From assembly GCA_910575665.1 (NCBI GenBank), contig CAJTFB010000002.1, positions 1-64,000 of the forward strand: 64,000 bases of DNA, in the 5' to 3' direction. Below, piece by piece: positions 1 through 9,256 of the stretch. The position numbers and the translations under genes were made by a program. The DNA is from Eubacteriaceae bacterium. Its GTDB lineage: Bacteria; Bacillota; Clostridia; Lachnospirales; Lachnospiraceae. Within the stretch, counting starts at the first letter, position 1. Each line of letters opens with the position of its first letter. Under the pieces are notes generated by a model, which saw only the letters and a program-made list of their open reading frames with translations, did not search any database and had not been told where the DNA came from.

Positions 1-1
1 T

Positions 2-97
2 ATAGAGGGCTGGTATAACCGCAAACGAATCCATAGTGCAATTGGTTATATGACACCTCAGCAAAAGGAGGATGAGGAACTCAAAAAAGCAGCATAA
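2..97 (+). CDS. IS3-family transposase, C-terminal end (cut by window edge)
   Basis: The open frame runs in from the left edge and ends at TAA 95-97, encoding 31 residues that begin IEGWYNRKRIHSAIGYMTP. The W-Y-N-x-x-R-x-H-x-x-x-x-Y-x-T/S-P pattern is the usual C-terminus of the DDE integrase (OrfB) of IS3-type elements. Only the tail is visible, so it cannot be told whether the gene is intact. The right inverted repeat of the element probably lies in the roughly 60 bases after the stop, but the left end is needed to define it. Confidence 0.8.
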   Translation: MEGWYNRKRIHSAIGYMTPQQKEDEELKKAA

Positions 98-156
98 TCT
101 TTCGACTTTTTTTGTCCAAAGTATTGACATAGGTCCATATTATCCCTTAAAAGACC

Positions 157-188
157 AGAACGGCATAGCTTTTCAGCTATGCCGTTCT
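157..188 (-). terminator. Intrinsic terminator of the XRE regulator gene
   Basis: Perfect 14-bp inverted repeat (arms 157-170 and 175-188) with a 4-base loop. Read on the minus strand it lies about 28 bases after the stop of the regulator gene and is followed by a T-rich stretch. There is no T-run on the plus side, so it most likely serves the minus-strand gene. Confidence 0.75.
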
Positions 189-215
189 GCATCAAGTCTA
201 ATACATACGCCCTGT

Positions 216-578
216 CTATTCTTCCAGTTTCAGATCTTTTCCGATCTTAAGCATTTTAAGAAGCTTGATTTTTTCTTCCATGGTATAGTGTTTCAAAACT
301 CTTGAGATCTCCTGGTCTACAACAGAATCATCATCTGCTTCAATCAATTCCGGATTTCCCGCATTGAGAAGTGAGTCTATGGAGATGTGGCAAAGTTTTG
401 AATAGTACATCAGCACACGAAGGTTGATCTTTGTCCGGTTATTTTCTATATTGCTGACAAAAGCGATGGTGCTGCCCAGATCTTTCGCGATCTTTTCCTG
501 CGTGATTCCCTGTTCGTTTCTAAGCTGTTTCATCCGCTTTCCCACTTTATCAAAGTCAATTTTTTCTATTACATCCAT
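216..578 (-). CDS. XRE-family helix-turn-helix transcriptional regulator
   Basis: A 120-residue protein. Residues about 13-65 form a Cro/C1-type HTH domain (GKRMKQLRNEQGITQEKIAK, then a recognition-helix region with FVSNIENNRTKIN). The C-terminal half is acidic and then lysine/leucine-rich with no recognisable domain, as in many small stand-alone XRE repressors. A minus-strand promoter precedes it (619-647) and a terminator follows (157-188), so it looks monocistronic. It is divergent from the VanZ-like gene. Target genes are unknown. Confidence 0.85.
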   Translation of the reverse strand: MDVIEKIDFDKVGKRMKQLRNEQGITQEKIAKDLGSTIAFVSNIENNRTKINLRVLMYYSKLCHISIDSLLNAGNPELIEADDDSVVDQEISRVLKHYTMEEKIKLLKMLKIGKDLKLEE

Positions 579-618
579 GTTATATGCCTCCTAATCGAAT
601 ATGTATATATCTTAGTTT

Positions 619-647
619 ATTATATAGATAGGTTGAAATCAAGTAAA
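619..647 (-). promoter_or_regulatory. Probable promoter of the XRE regulator
   Basis: On the minus strand TTTACT (647-642) is separated by 17 bases from a perfect TATAAT (624-619), about 40 bases upstream of the regulator start codon. The spacing and boxes fit a housekeeping sigma-A promoter. Judged by eye only. Confidence 0.55.
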
Positions 648-691
648 ATTTGTAGTATTATCAAAGAAATTTATAAAAATGGAGTGTCAGT

Positions 692-1189
692 ATGAAAAAA
701 ATTGCGTGCATCTTGTCTTTTGTACCGGTGGTGATCTGGATGGTTTTGATCTATTCCTTTTCCGCTGCGCCGGCGGTAGAATCCTCTGAGACCAGCGATG
801 GGATCTCTTATAAAATAGTGAAGGTGATGGCAGGACTTCCCTTTTTGGATTGGAAAGAAGAGGAGCTGGAAGAAAAGGCGGATACCCTGCATGTTCCGAT
901 CCGCAAAGCAGCACATTTCAGCGAATACGCATTGTTAGCCGTATTGTGGGTGGTACCTCTCGGCTGTATGACAAAGGTCAATAAGAAGAGAATGACAGTA
1001 GCATTATTGCTCTGTATTATGTATGCTGCCAGCGACGAGATCCATCAATTATTTGTCCCTGGCAGGGATGGAAATGTAAAAGATGTACTGATTGATTCGG
1101 TGGGAGCAGGATTTGGAATTCTGGTCTGGCGCTTCCTTTTCCATAATTTTTCTTGCCGCCGGAGGGCAAAAAACAGTATGCGGACTTGA
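692..1189 (+). CDS. VanZ-like family membrane protein
   Basis: A 165-residue membrane protein with a hydrophobic N-terminal segment and further hydrophobic helices. It carries the VanZ-family signature: RKAAHFSEYALLA near residue 70, SDEIHQLFVPGR near residue 110, and D-x-x-x-x-x-x-G in the last helix (DVLIDSVGAGFG). VanZ of Enterococcus gives low-level teicoplanin resistance, but most members have no known function, so resistance should not be inferred. An AUG start follows a GGAG-like ribosome binding site. The gene is divergent from the XRE regulator and is followed by the leuB promoter, so it is probably transcribed alone. Confidence 0.8.
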   Translation: MKKIACILSFVPVVIWMVLIYSFSAAPAVESSETSDGISYKIVKVMAGLPFLDWKEEELEEKADTLHVPIRKAAHFSEYALLAVLWVVPLGCMTKVNKKRMTVALLLCIMYAASDEIHQLFVPGRDGNVKDVLIDSVGAGFGILVWRFLFHNFSCRRRAKNSMRT

Positions 1190-1215
1190 CAGTTCAAGTT
1201 GTTTTGCTATATACT
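1186..1215 (+). promoter_or_regulatory. Promoter of the leuB-ilvD-ilvB cluster
   Basis: Consensus TTGACA (1186-1191) and TATACT (1210-1215) are 18 bases apart, 62 bases before the leuB start. No T-box leader, long attenuator or obvious operator fits in the short leader, so any control by amino acids must be by a repressor not recognisable here. Confidence 0.6.
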
Positions 1216-1277
1216 AAAAAAGTTAATAATTTAGAAACATGGGTTATTATACACTAACCTATTTGGGAGGAACATTT

Positions 1278-2363
1278 ATGAATTATCATATCGCAGTTAT
1301 CCCAGGCGACGGCATTGGGCCGGAGATCGTGGGAGAGGCAAAGAAGGTATTGAATAAAATTGGTGAGGTTTATGGACATACATTTGAATACGAAGAACTT
1401 CTGATGGGGGGCTGTTCCATTGATGCTTATGGGGAACCGCTGACAGAGGAGACTCTGGAGAGGGCAAAAAACAGTGACTCCGTGCTTTTGGGGGCCGTCG
1501 GCGGCAATGTGGGGCAGAGCAACTGGTACCAGCTGCCACCGGATAAGAGACCAGAGGCGGGACTTCTTAAGATTCGTAAAGGACTAGGGCTTTTCTGTAA
1601 TCTTCGGCCGGCGGTGCTCTTTGATGAACTGAGTGGAGCATGTCCGCTGAAAGAAGAACTGACCGAGGGCGGTTTTGATTTTGTCGTCACGAGGGAACTG
1701 ACAGGAGGACTTTACTTTGGTGAGAGATATACGAAAGAGGTAGACGGTTGTCTTCAGGCTACGGATACTCTTACATATAATGAGATTGAGATTCGACGTA
1801 TCGCGAAATGGGCTTTTGATATTGCGATGAAAAGGAATAAGCGGGTCTGCAGTGTAGATAAGGCAAATGTGCTGGATTCCTCCAGACTTTGGAGAAAGGT
1901 CGTGAAGGAGGTCAGCGCGGACTATCCAGAAGTAGAATTGACGGATATGCTGGTGGATAACTGTGCCATGCAGCTGGTGAAGGATCCGAAACAGTTTGAT
2001 GTGATCCTGACAGAGAATATGTTTGGGGATATTTTATCCGATGAGGCCAGTATGGTGACCGGTTCCATCGGCATGCTTTCCTCGGCGAGTCTCGGTGAGG
2101 GTACGCTGGGACTATATGAGCCGAGTCACGGTTCTGCGCCGGATATTGCCGGACAGAATAAGGCAAATCCCATTGCCACCATATTATCTGCCGCTATGAT
2201 GTTAAAGTATTCCTTTAATCTAATTGAGGAATCCGATGCCATCGAAAATGCGGTAAAGGCAGTGCTGAAAAAAGGACTGCGCACCATTGATATTATGGAT
2301 GAGGGCAAAACCTGTCTGGGAACTGTGGAGATGGGGAAAGCCATCTGTGAAGAGATTCACTAG
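1278..2363 (+). CDS. leuB: 3-isopropylmalate dehydrogenase
   Basis: Catalyses NAD-dependent oxidative decarboxylation of 3-isopropylmalate in leucine synthesis. The 361-residue protein has the expected family length and motifs: [11 protein letters not shown] at the N-terminus, LLGAVGG, the substrate-binding arginine region ([16 protein letters not shown]), [31 protein letters not shown], and [14 protein letters not shown] with the C-terminal NAD-contact region. Of several in-frame starts, ATG 1278 is best because TGGGAGGAAC lies just upstream and the protein then begins directly at the family's first strand. It leads a cluster with ilvD and ilvB; leuC and leuD are not in the window. Confidence 0.96.
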   Translation: MNYHIAVIPGDGIGPEIVGEAKKVLNKIGEVYGHTFEYEELLMGGCSIDAYGEPLTEETLERAKNSDSVLLGAVGGNVGQSNWYQLPPDKRPEAGLLKIRKGLGLFCNLRPAVLFDELSGACPLKEELTEGGFDFVVTRELTGGLYFGERYTKEVDGCLQATDTLTYNEIEIRRIAKWAFDIAMKRNKRVCSVDKANVLDSSRLWRKVVKEVSADYPEVELTDMLVDNCAMQLVKDPKQFDVILTENMFGDILSDEASMVTGSIGMLSSASLGEGTLGLYEPSHGSAPDIAGQNKANPIATILSAAMMLKYSFNLIEESDAIENAVKAVLKKGLRTIDIMDEGKTCLGTVEMGKAICEEIH

Positions 2364-2398
2364 GATAGAAGGATCGGTATTTGAAAGGAGCAATAGAT

Positions 2399-4069
2399 AT
2401 GAAGAGTGATTCAGTAAAGAAGGGGATGCAGACAGCACCACAGCGTTCCCTGTTCAATGCATTGGGAATGACAAAAGAGGAACTGGAGAAGCCGTTGGTA
2501 GGTATCGTCAGCTCCTATAATGAGATTGTGCCAGGGCACATGAATATTGATAAAATAGTAGAGGCAGTGAAACTTGGTGTGGCGATGGCAGGAGGAACGC
2601 CTATCGTATTTCCAGCGATCGCGGTTTGTGACGGTATCGCCATGGGGCATGTGGGGATGAAATATTCTCTTGTGACCAGGGACTTGATCGCGGATTCTAC
2701 CGAGTGTATGGCGCTTGCTCATGCTTTTGATGCATTGGTCATGGTGCCTAACTGCGACAAGAACGTACCAGGGCTTCTGATGGCAGCAGCCAGAGTAAAT
2801 GTACCAACCGTATTTGTCAGTGGCGGTCCGATGCTTGCAGGACACGTACAGGGAAAGAAAACAAGCCTTTCTAGTATGTTTGAGGCGGTGGGCGCCCATG
2901 CGGCAGGAAAGATGACAGAGGAAGAAGTGGATGATTTTGTCAGCCATGCCTGTCCGACCTGTGGTTCCTGTTCTGGTATGTACACCGCAAACAGTATGAA
3001 CTGTCTGACGGAAGCTATTGGTATGGGGCTAAAAGGAAATGGAACGATCCCGGCAGTGTATTCGGAGCGCATCCAGCTGGCGAAACATGCCGGAATGAAA
3101 GTAATGGAGCTTTATGAGAAAAATATCCGTCCTAGGGATATTATGACGGAGAAGGCATTTATGAATGCTCTTACCGTGGATATGGCATTAGGCTGTTCAA
3201 CCAATAGTATGCTGCATCTTCCGGCCATCGCTCATGAAGCAGGGGTAGACCTGAATCTGGATGAGGCAAATGCCATCAGCGCCAAGACGCCGAATCTGTG
3301 TCATCTGGCACCGGCAGGTCATACGTATATAGAAGATTTGAATGAAGCCGGCGGCGTATATGCCGTCATGAATGAATTAAATAAAAAAGGACTTCTCCAC
3401 ACAGATCTTATCACAGCGACAGGAAAGACCGTGGGTGAGAACATCGAGGGATGCATCAATAAGAATCCAGAAGTGATCCGTCCGGTGGAAAATCCTTACA
3501 GTGAGACCGGAGGAATCGCCGTCCTGAAGGGAAATCTGGCGCCGGATTCCGCCGTCGTCAAACGTTCCGCCGTGGTAGAGGAGATGCTTGTTCACGAGGG
3601 ACCAGCGCGAGTCTTTGACTGCGAAGAGGACGCCATCGATGCCATCAAGAATGGAAAGATCGTGGCAGGGGATGTGGTCGTCATCCGCTATGAGGGACCA
3701 AAAGGTGGTCCGGGTATGAGAGAGATGCTCAACCCGACTTCTGCCATCGCAGGTATGGGACTTGGATCTTCTGTGGCACTGATCACAGACGGACGCTTTT
3801 CTGGAGCCAGCAGAGGAGCTTCCATTGGCCATGTGTCGCCGGAGGCGGCAGTGGGCGGTCCGATCGCGCTGGTAGAAGAGGGCGACCAGATCCGGATCGA
3901 TATTCCTGCCAACAAGCTGGAGCTCGCTGTAAGTGATGAGGTACTTGCTGAGAGAAGAAAGAACTGGCAGCCAAGAGAACCGAAGATCACTACTGGTTAT
4001 CTGGCACGTTATGCCAACCTAGTCACCTCAGGAAATACAGGAGCGATTCTGAAAAATGAATTGAATTAA
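2399..4069 (+). CDS. ilvD: Dihydroxy-acid dehydratase
   Basis: Dehydrates 2,3-dihydroxy-isovalerate or -methylvalerate to the 2-keto acids, the third step of valine/isoleucine synthesis. The 556-residue protein has the iron-sulfur cysteines and surrounding motifs: [42 protein letters not shown] and the C-terminal [12 protein letters not shown] and GRFSGA segments. ATG 2399 is preferred over an upstream TTG because the GAAAGGAG ribosome binding site is correctly spaced from it. It sits 35 bases after leuB and 30 before ilvB, in one probable operon. Confidence 0.97.
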   Translation: MKSDSVKKGMQTAPQRSLFNALGMTKEELEKPLVGIVSSYNEIVPGHMNIDKIVEAVKLGVAMAGGTPIVFPAIAVCDGIAMGHVGMKYSLVTRDLIADSTECMALAHAFDALVMVPNCDKNVPGLLMAAARVNVPTVFVSGGPMLAGHVQGKKTSLSSMFEAVGAHAAGKMTEEEVDDFVSHACPTCGSCSGMYTANSMNCLTEAIGMGLKGNGTIPAVYSERIQLAKHAGMKVMELYEKNIRPRDIMTEKAFMNALTVDMALGCSTNSMLHLPAIAHEAGVDLNLDEANAISAKTPNLCHLAPAGHTYIEDLNEAGGVYAVMNELNKKGLLHTDLITATGKTVGENIEGCINKNPEVIRPVENPYSETGGIAVLKGNLAPDSAVVKRSAVVEEMLVHEGPARVFDCEEDAIDAIKNGKIVAGDVVVIRYEGPKGGPGMREMLNPTSAIAGMGLGSSVALITDGRFSGASRGASIGHVSPEAAVGGPIALVEEGDQIRIDIPANKLELAVSDEVLAERRKNWQPREPKITTGYLARYANLVTSGNTGAILKNELN

Positions 4070-4099
4070 TTATACTATACTGGAAAGAGGTGCATTTTT

Positions 4100-5776
4100 A
4101 TGCAGTTAAACGGCTCCCAAATCTTAATAGAATGTTTACTGGAGCAAGGAGTTGACACCATATTCGGGTATCCCGGAGGTGCCATATTAAATGTATATGA
4201 CGAGTTGTATCGTTATCAGGATAAATTGCGCCATGTGCTCACATCCCATGAGCAGGGTGCTTCCCATGCAGCAGACGGTTATGCCAGGGCCACCGGAAAG
4301 GTCGGTGTCTGTATGGCGACCAGCGGTCCGGGGGCGACAAACCTTGTAACGGGAATCGCTACCGCCTATATGGATTCGGTTCCGATGGTGGCGATCACCT
4401 GTAATGTTACCCTCCCTCTTCTGGGAAAAGATAGTTTTCAGGAGGTGGATATCGCCGGTGTGACGATGCCAGTCACGAAACACAGTTTTATCGTAAAAGA
4501 TATTAATGACCTTGCCGGCGTGGTGAGACGTGCCTTCAAGATCGCCCAAAGCGGCAGACCGGGACCGGTTCTTGTGGACATCCCAAAGGATGTGACAGCG
4601 GCTGTCACAGAATTTACACCGCAGACGCCGGAGATCATTCAGAGAAAGACAGATACTATCAAAGAGAGCGATATCGAAGCGGTGGTTCAGGCGATCCGCA
4701 GCTCGGAAAAACCGATGATCTTTGTGGGCGGCGGAAATATCTTATCCGGAGACAGCGCAGAACTGAAAGAGTTTGTTAAAAAAGTGGATGCACCGGTTAC
4801 GGATACATTGATGGGAAAAGGTGCTTTTGATGGAACGGAAGAGTACTATACAGGTATGCTGGGCATGCACGGAACAAAAACCGCCAATCTCAGTGTGACG
4901 GAGTGCGACCTTCTGATTGCACTGGGCGTTCGTTTTTCTGATCGCGTGATCGGAAATGCCTGTAAGTTTGCCTACAATGCTAAGATCGTCCACATTGATA
5001 TCGATGCGGCGGAGATCAATAAAAACATTCAGGTGGATTACTCCATCGTAGGAGACCTCAAATCCATTCTGGAGATCTTAAATAAAAAACTGGAAAATCA
5101 GTATCATAAGCCTTGGATTGACAAGGTGCTTGCCAGAAAGGCGGCACTGCCTATGCAGTACCGGGATGACGTGCTGACAGGACCCTACATCATTGAGCGG
5201 ATCAACGAGCTGACAGGCGGAGATGCTATTATTTCTACAGATGTAGGACAGCATCAGATGTGGGCGGCACAGTATTTTAAATATAAAAACCCGCGCACCT
5301 TCCTTACTTCCGGAGGCATGGGAACTATGGGTTATGGACTGGGCGCCTGCATCGGGGCAAAGGTAGGAATGCCGGAGAAGCATGTGTTTAACATCGCCGG
5401 AGACGGTTGTTTCCGTATGAATATGAATGAGCTTGCCACCGCTTCCCGTTATCGTATCCCGATCATCCAGGTGATCTTTGATAACCATGCTCTTGGGATG
5501 GTTCGCCAGTGGCAGACATTGTTCTATGGAAAACGATATTCCAATACAATATTAGAGGATAAGGTGGATTACGTAAAGGTATCCGAGGCGCTGGGAGCGA
5601 AGGCGTACCACATTACCAAGCGCGAAGAGGCAGACGATGTGATCCGGGCAGCGATGGAGTCCGATGAGCCGGTGGTAATCTGTTGTTCTCTGGCGCAGGA
5701 TGACAAGGTGTGGCCGATGGTGGCACCGGGGGCGCCAATCGAGGAAGCTTTTAACGAAGAAGATCTGAAAAAGTAA
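4100..5776 (+). CDS. ilvB: Acetolactate synthase, large (catalytic) subunit
   Basis: Thiamine-diphosphate enzyme condensing pyruvate with pyruvate or 2-ketobutyrate, the committed step of branched-chain amino acid synthesis. The 558 residues cover the N-terminal ThDP-pyrimidine domain (IFGYPGGAILNVYDEL, catalytic E in SHEQGASHAADGYA), the central FAD-binding type domain, and the C-terminal ThDP-pyrophosphate domain (GDGCFRMNMNELATASRY, with the GDG...N motif). The length suits a biosynthetic AHAS rather than the shorter catabolic AlsS only weakly; neighbours leuB and ilvD decide the assignment. No ilvN/ilvH regulatory subunit or ilvC follows, so these must be encoded elsewhere or be absent. 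Confidence 0.93.
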   Translation: MQLNGSQILIECLLEQGVDTIFGYPGGAILNVYDELYRYQDKLRHVLTSHEQGASHAADGYARATGKVGVCMATSGPGATNLVTGIATAYMDSVPMVAITCNVTLPLLGKDSFQEVDIAGVTMPVTKHSFIVKDINDLAGVVRRAFKIAQSGRPGPVLVDIPKDVTAAVTEFTPQTPEIIQRKTDTIKESDIEAVVQAIRSSEKPMIFVGGGNILSGDSAELKEFVKKVDAPVTDTLMGKGAFDGTEEYYTGMLGMHGTKTANLSVTECDLLIALGVRFSDRVIGNACKFAYNAKIVHIDIDAAEINKNIQVDYSIVGDLKSILEILNKKLENQYHKPWIDKVLARKAALPMQYRDDVLTGPYIIERINELTGGDAIISTDVGQHQMWAAQYFKYKNPRTFLTSGGMGTMGYGLGACIGAKVGMPEKHVFNIAGDGCFRMNMNELATASRYRIPIIQVIFDNHALGMVRQWQTLFYGKRYSNTILEDKVDYVKVSEALGAKAYHITKREEADDVIRAAMESDEPVVICCSLAQDDKVWPMVAPGAPIEEAFNEEDLKK

Positions 5777-5846
5777 GTTTCGCCGGGGGAAACCCTGACT
5801 GAATATACCAATGATTTTATAATGATATTTTAAGGAGGTTTTAGCA

Positions 5847-6938
5847 GTGGCTAGAGTGTACAATTTTTCAGCAGGACCAGCTGTTTTACCGGAAGAGGTA
5901 TTAAAGGAAGCAGCAGATGAGATGATGGATTACAAGGGAACCGGAATGTCGGTGATGGAGATGAGCCATCGTTCCAAAGCCTACGATGAGATCATCAAGA
6001 CCGCAGAGGCAGATCTTCGTGAGCTGATGAATATTCCTGACAATTACAAGGTGCTGTTTCTGCAGGGAGGAGCATCCCAGCAGTTCGCGATGATTCCGAT
6101 GAATCTGATGAAAAACGGTGTGGCTGATTATATCGTTACTGGACAGTGGGCAAAGAAAGCATACCAGGAGGCATGCAAATACGGAAAGGCGAATAAGATC
6201 GCTTCTTCTGAGGATGAGACATTTTCCTATATTCCGGACTGCTCCGACCTTCCGATCAGTGAAGATGCAGACTATGTGTACATCTGCGAGAACAATACCA
6301 TTTATGGAACCAAATATAAAACACTTCCCAATACAAAGGGAAAGACGCTGGTAGCAGACGTTTCTTCCTGCTTTTTATCCGAGCCAGTGGATGTAGAGAA
6401 GTACGGTGTGATCTACGGCGGTGTTCAGAAGAACATCGGTCCGGCGGGGGTTGTGATCGTTATTATCCGTGAGGACCTGATTCCTGAGACCGTGGATGAA
6501 AAAGTTCCTACCATGCTTCAGTATAAGACGCATTCCGACGCCCAGAGCCTTTACAATACACCGCCGGCATATGGTATCTATATATGCGGCAAAGTATTCA
6601 AATGGATCAAGAAGATGGGCGGCCTTGCTGTGATGAAGGAGAAAAATGAAGAGAAGGCAAAGATTCTCTATGATTTCCTGGATTCCAGTGAGATGTTCAA
6701 GGGTACGGTGCGCAAAGAAGACCGTTCTCTGATGAATGTGCCTTTTGTGACAGGAAATGAGGAGCTGGATGCCAAATTTGTCAAAGAGGCAAAGGAGGCG
6801 GGCTTTGAGAACCTGAAAGGACACCGTACGGTAGGCGGTATGCGCGCAAGCATTTACAATGCTATGCCGAAGGAAGGTGTGGAGAAGCTGGTTGAATTTA
6901 TGAAGAAATTTGAAGAAGCGGAAGCAACGCAGAAATGA
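5847..6938 (+). CDS. serC: Phosphoserine aminotransferase
   Basis: PLP enzyme transferring an amino group from glutamate to 3-phosphohydroxypyruvate in serine synthesis. The 363-residue product starts with the family signature YNFSAGPAVLPEEVL and has FLQGGASQQFAMIPMNL, the PLP-lysine segment GGVQKNIGPAG, and the C-terminal GHRTVGGMRASIYNA. The start is GTG 5847 after a strong AAGGAGG site. It is adjacent to serA, which supplies its substrate. No serB-type phosphatase is adjacent. Confidence 0.97.
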   Translation: MARVYNFSAGPAVLPEEVLKEAADEMMDYKGTGMSVMEMSHRSKAYDEIIKTAEADLRELMNIPDNYKVLFLQGGASQQFAMIPMNLMKNGVADYIVTGQWAKKAYQEACKYGKANKIASSEDETFSYIPDCSDLPISEDADYVYICENNTIYGTKYKTLPNTKGKTLVADVSSCFLSEPVDVEKYGVIYGGVQKNIGPAGVVIVIIREDLIPETVDEKVPTMLQYKTHSDAQSLYNTPPAYGIYICGKVFKWIKKMGGLAVMKEKNEEKAKILYDFLDSSEMFKGTVRKEDRSLMNVPFVTGNEELDAKFVKEAKEAGFENLKGHRTVGGMRASIYNAMPKEGVEKLVEFMKKFEEAEATQK

Positions 6939-6946
6939 GGGAAAGT

Positions 6947-8113
6947 ATGAGTATAAAAGTGAACTGCCTGAATCCGATCGCGGCATGCGGTCTGGATCTT
7001 CTGGATGATAAATATGAGATTGTAGAGGATGTAAATGCAGCAGAGGCTGTGCTGGTGAGAAGTGCCTCCATGCACGATATGGAGTTGTCGGATCACCTGA
7101 TCGCTGTGGCGAGAGCCGGTGCCGGCGTCAACAATATTCCGCTGGAGGAGTGTGCGGAAAAGGGAATCGTCGTATTCAATACACCGGGAGCTAATGCCAA
7201 TGGTGTAAAAGAGCTGGTTGTAGCAGCGATGATCCTTGCTTCCCGCGATATCGTCGGTGGTATCGAGTGGGTGAAAGACAATAAAGAGGATGGAGATATC
7301 GCCAAGGCAGCGGAAAAGGCCAAGAAGGCATTTGCCGGAACCGAGATCTCCGGTAAAAAGCTTGGTATTATCGGCCTAGGAGCCATCGGTGTGCTGGTGG
7401 CAAATGCGGCAAACCGTCTTGGAATGGAAGTATATGGATGCGACCCATATCTTTCCGTGGATAATGCGCTGAATATGTCCAGGGACATCACTCTTGTGAA
7501 AACCTATGAGGAGATCTACAGCGAGTGTGATTTTATCACCGTTCACGTGCCTCTTCTGGATTCCACCAAGGGAATGTTTGATAAAGAAGCTTTCGACAAA
7601 ATGAAGGACGGCGTGGTATTCCTGAACTTCTCCAGAGATACACTGGTCAATGAACCGGATATGAAGGCGGCATTGGAAAGCGGCAAAGTGAAAAAATACG
7701 TGGTGGATTTCCCAAATCCGACGACAGCAGCTCTTCCTAACACCATTGTTACACCACATCTGGGAGCTTCTACACAGGAATCCGAGGATAACTGTGCTAA
7801 AATGGCAGTAAAACAGATCCGGGAGTTTATGGAGAATGGTAACATTGTGAATTCTGTCAATTATCCCACATGTGATGCCGGAGTTTGTACCACAGAGGGA
7901 CGTATCGCCGTGGCGCATAAAAATGTCCACTCCATGCTTTCCAAATTTACCAATGTATTTGCCAAGGATGGAATCAATATTGAAAACATGGTCAATAAGA
8001 GCCGGGGTGACTTCGCCTATACGATCTTCGATATCTGCAGTGAGGCGACGGGAGCGATCGTGAAGGATCTGGAAGCGATCGATGGTGTGATCAAGGTAAG
8101 AATCATTAAGTGA
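6947..8113 (+). CDS. serA: D-3-phosphoglycerate dehydrogenase with C-terminal ACT-like domain
   Basis: First step of serine synthesis, oxidising 3-phosphoglycerate with NAD. The 388 residues show substrate-domain motif RAGAGVNNIP, Rossmann motif LGIIGLGAIGVLVAN, the catalytic region TVHVPLLDSTKGMF and HLGASTQESEDNCA (catalytic His), then an ACT-like domain over about the last 70 residues (HKNVHSMLSKFTNVF onward), which in the family senses serine. ATG 6947 is chosen over ATG 6935, which overlaps the serC stop, because GAGGGAAAG lies at good distance. It is translationally close-coupled to serC. Confidence 0.95.
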   Translation: MSIKVNCLNPIAACGLDLLDDKYEIVEDVNAAEAVLVRSASMHDMELSDHLIAVARAGAGVNNIPLEECAEKGIVVFNTPGANANGVKELVVAAMILASRDIVGGIEWVKDNKEDGDIAKAAEKAKKAFAGTEISGKKLGIIGLGAIGVLVANAANRLGMEVYGCDPYLSVDNALNMSRDITLVKTYEEIYSECDFITVHVPLLDSTKGMFDKEAFDKMKDGVVFLNFSRDTLVNEPDMKAALESGKVKKYVVDFPNPTTAALPNTIVTPHLGASTQESEDNCAKMAVKQIREFMENGNIVNSVNYPTCDAGVCTTEGRIAVAHKNVHSMLSKFTNVFAKDGINIENMVNKSRGDFAYTIFDICSEATGAIVKDLEAIDGVIKVRIIK

Positions 8114-8128
8114 TCCGTAATCAATGCC

Positions 8129-8188
8129 GGGCGGTGTCGGCAAAGTCTGTAAGACAGATTCTGCGGGACAGAATCTGTCTTACCGCCC
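8129..8188 (+). terminator. Nested hairpin after serA
   Basis: A 15-bp perfect stem (8149-8163 with 8169-8183, 5-base loop) can be extended by a second stem, GGGCGGT 8129-8135 with ACCGCCC 8182-8188. No T-run follows, so it may be an mRNA-stabilising or processing structure, or a weak terminator, between serA and the ABC importer genes. The structure is seen directly; the role is inferred. Confidence 0.45.
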
Positions 8189-8218
8189 GCGTGGGAATAA
8201 ATATAAAGGAGAATGAGG

Positions 8219-9223
8219 ATGAAATGTAAAAAGATAATCGCAATGGCACTGACAGCAGTGATGAGTTTATCACTGACTGCCTGTGGCGGAGCGGGAAAAG
8301 GAACTTCAGAATCAGGCGGCGGGGATGACGGAAAGACTTATAATGTGGGCATCTGTCAGCTGGTACAGCATGACGCACTGGATGCGGCAACCAAAGGATT
8401 TAAGGATGCGCTGACGGAGAAGCTTGGGGACAAGGTCAAATTTGACGAGCAGAATGCCCAGGGAGATTCACCTACTTGTGCGACCATCATCAATTCTTTT
8501 GTTTCTGGAAATGTAGATCTGATTCTTGCCAATGCCACAGCACCTCTTCAGGCTGCTGTTTCCGGTACGGTGGATATTCCGATTCTCGGAACTTCCGTAA
8601 CCAACTATGCCACAGCGCTGGACATCAAGGACTGGAAGGGAAGCACAGGAATCAATGTATCCGGAACTTCGGATCTTGCGCCTTTGGACGAGCAGGCAGC
8701 TATGATCAAGGAATTGTTCCCAGATGCCAAGAAAATAGGACTGTTCTACTGTTCGGCAGAGGCAAACTCACTGTATCAGGTTGAGACGATCAAGACCTAT
8801 CTTGAGAAAGACGGATATACCTGTACCAACTATTCTTTTGTGGATTCCAATGATATTGCTTCCGTGATCGCCAATGCGGCGAAGAACAGTGAAGTGATCT
8901 ACATTCCTACCGACAATACGGCGGCAGCCAATACCGAAGTGGTGAAAAACACTTGTGTGCCGGCAGGAGTTCCGGTAGTAGTTGGTGAAGTGGGAATGTG
9001 TAAAGGTTGCGGTGTGGCGACACTTTCCATCAGCTATTATGATTTAGGATACACAACAGGAGAGATGGCATACGACATCCTTGTAAACGGCACCGACGTA
9101 TCATCTATGCCGGTAAAATACGCTCCGAAGGTAACGAAACAGTACAATGAAAGCATTTGTAAGGAATTGAAGTTGGAGATTCCCGAAGGCTATGAGAAAA
9201 TTGAGACCGAGGAAAAAGAATAA
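8219..9223 (+). CDS. ABC transporter substrate-binding lipoprotein (TrpX-like, COG2984 type)
   Basis: A 334-residue exported lipoprotein: positively charged start, hydrophobic segment and a lipobox ending LTAC with Cys22, followed by a Gly/Ser linker. The mature part starts YNVGICQLVQHDALDAATKG, typical of the ABC_sub_bind family (PF04392), whose two Rossmann-like lobes resemble LacI/periplasmic binding folds. It forms an operon with a permease and an ATPase. Relatives have been proposed as tryptophan or other aromatic/nucleoside-like importers; the substrate cannot be read from sequence. ATG 8219 is preferred over ATG 8213 because AAAGGAG would nearly touch the latter. Confidence 0.88.
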   Translation: MKCKKIIAMALTAVMSLSLTACGGAGKGTSESGGGDDGKTYNVGICQLVQHDALDAATKGFKDALTEKLGDKVKFDEQNAQGDSPTCATIINSFVSGNVDLILANATAPLQAAVSGTVDIPILGTSVTNYATALDIKDWKGSTGINVSGTSDLAPLDEQAAMIKELFPDAKKIGLFYCSAEANSLYQVETIKTYLEKDGYTCTNYSFVDSNDIASVIANAAKNSEVIYIPTDNTAAANTEVVKNTCVPAGVPVVVGEVGMCKGCGVATLSISYYDLGYTTGEMAYDILVNGTDVSSMPVKYAPKVTKQYNESICKELKLEIPEGYEKIETEEKE

Positions 9224-9256
9224 TACTTTTCCCTCAGTGATTTGGAGGAAGGCGAT

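Noticed and set aside
1912-2166. Antisense frames within leuB, ilvD, PFOR and other genes
   Set aside because: Long minus-strand frames inside G/C-rich coding regions have no ribosome sites and no family resemblance, and lie entirely opposite strongly identified genes.
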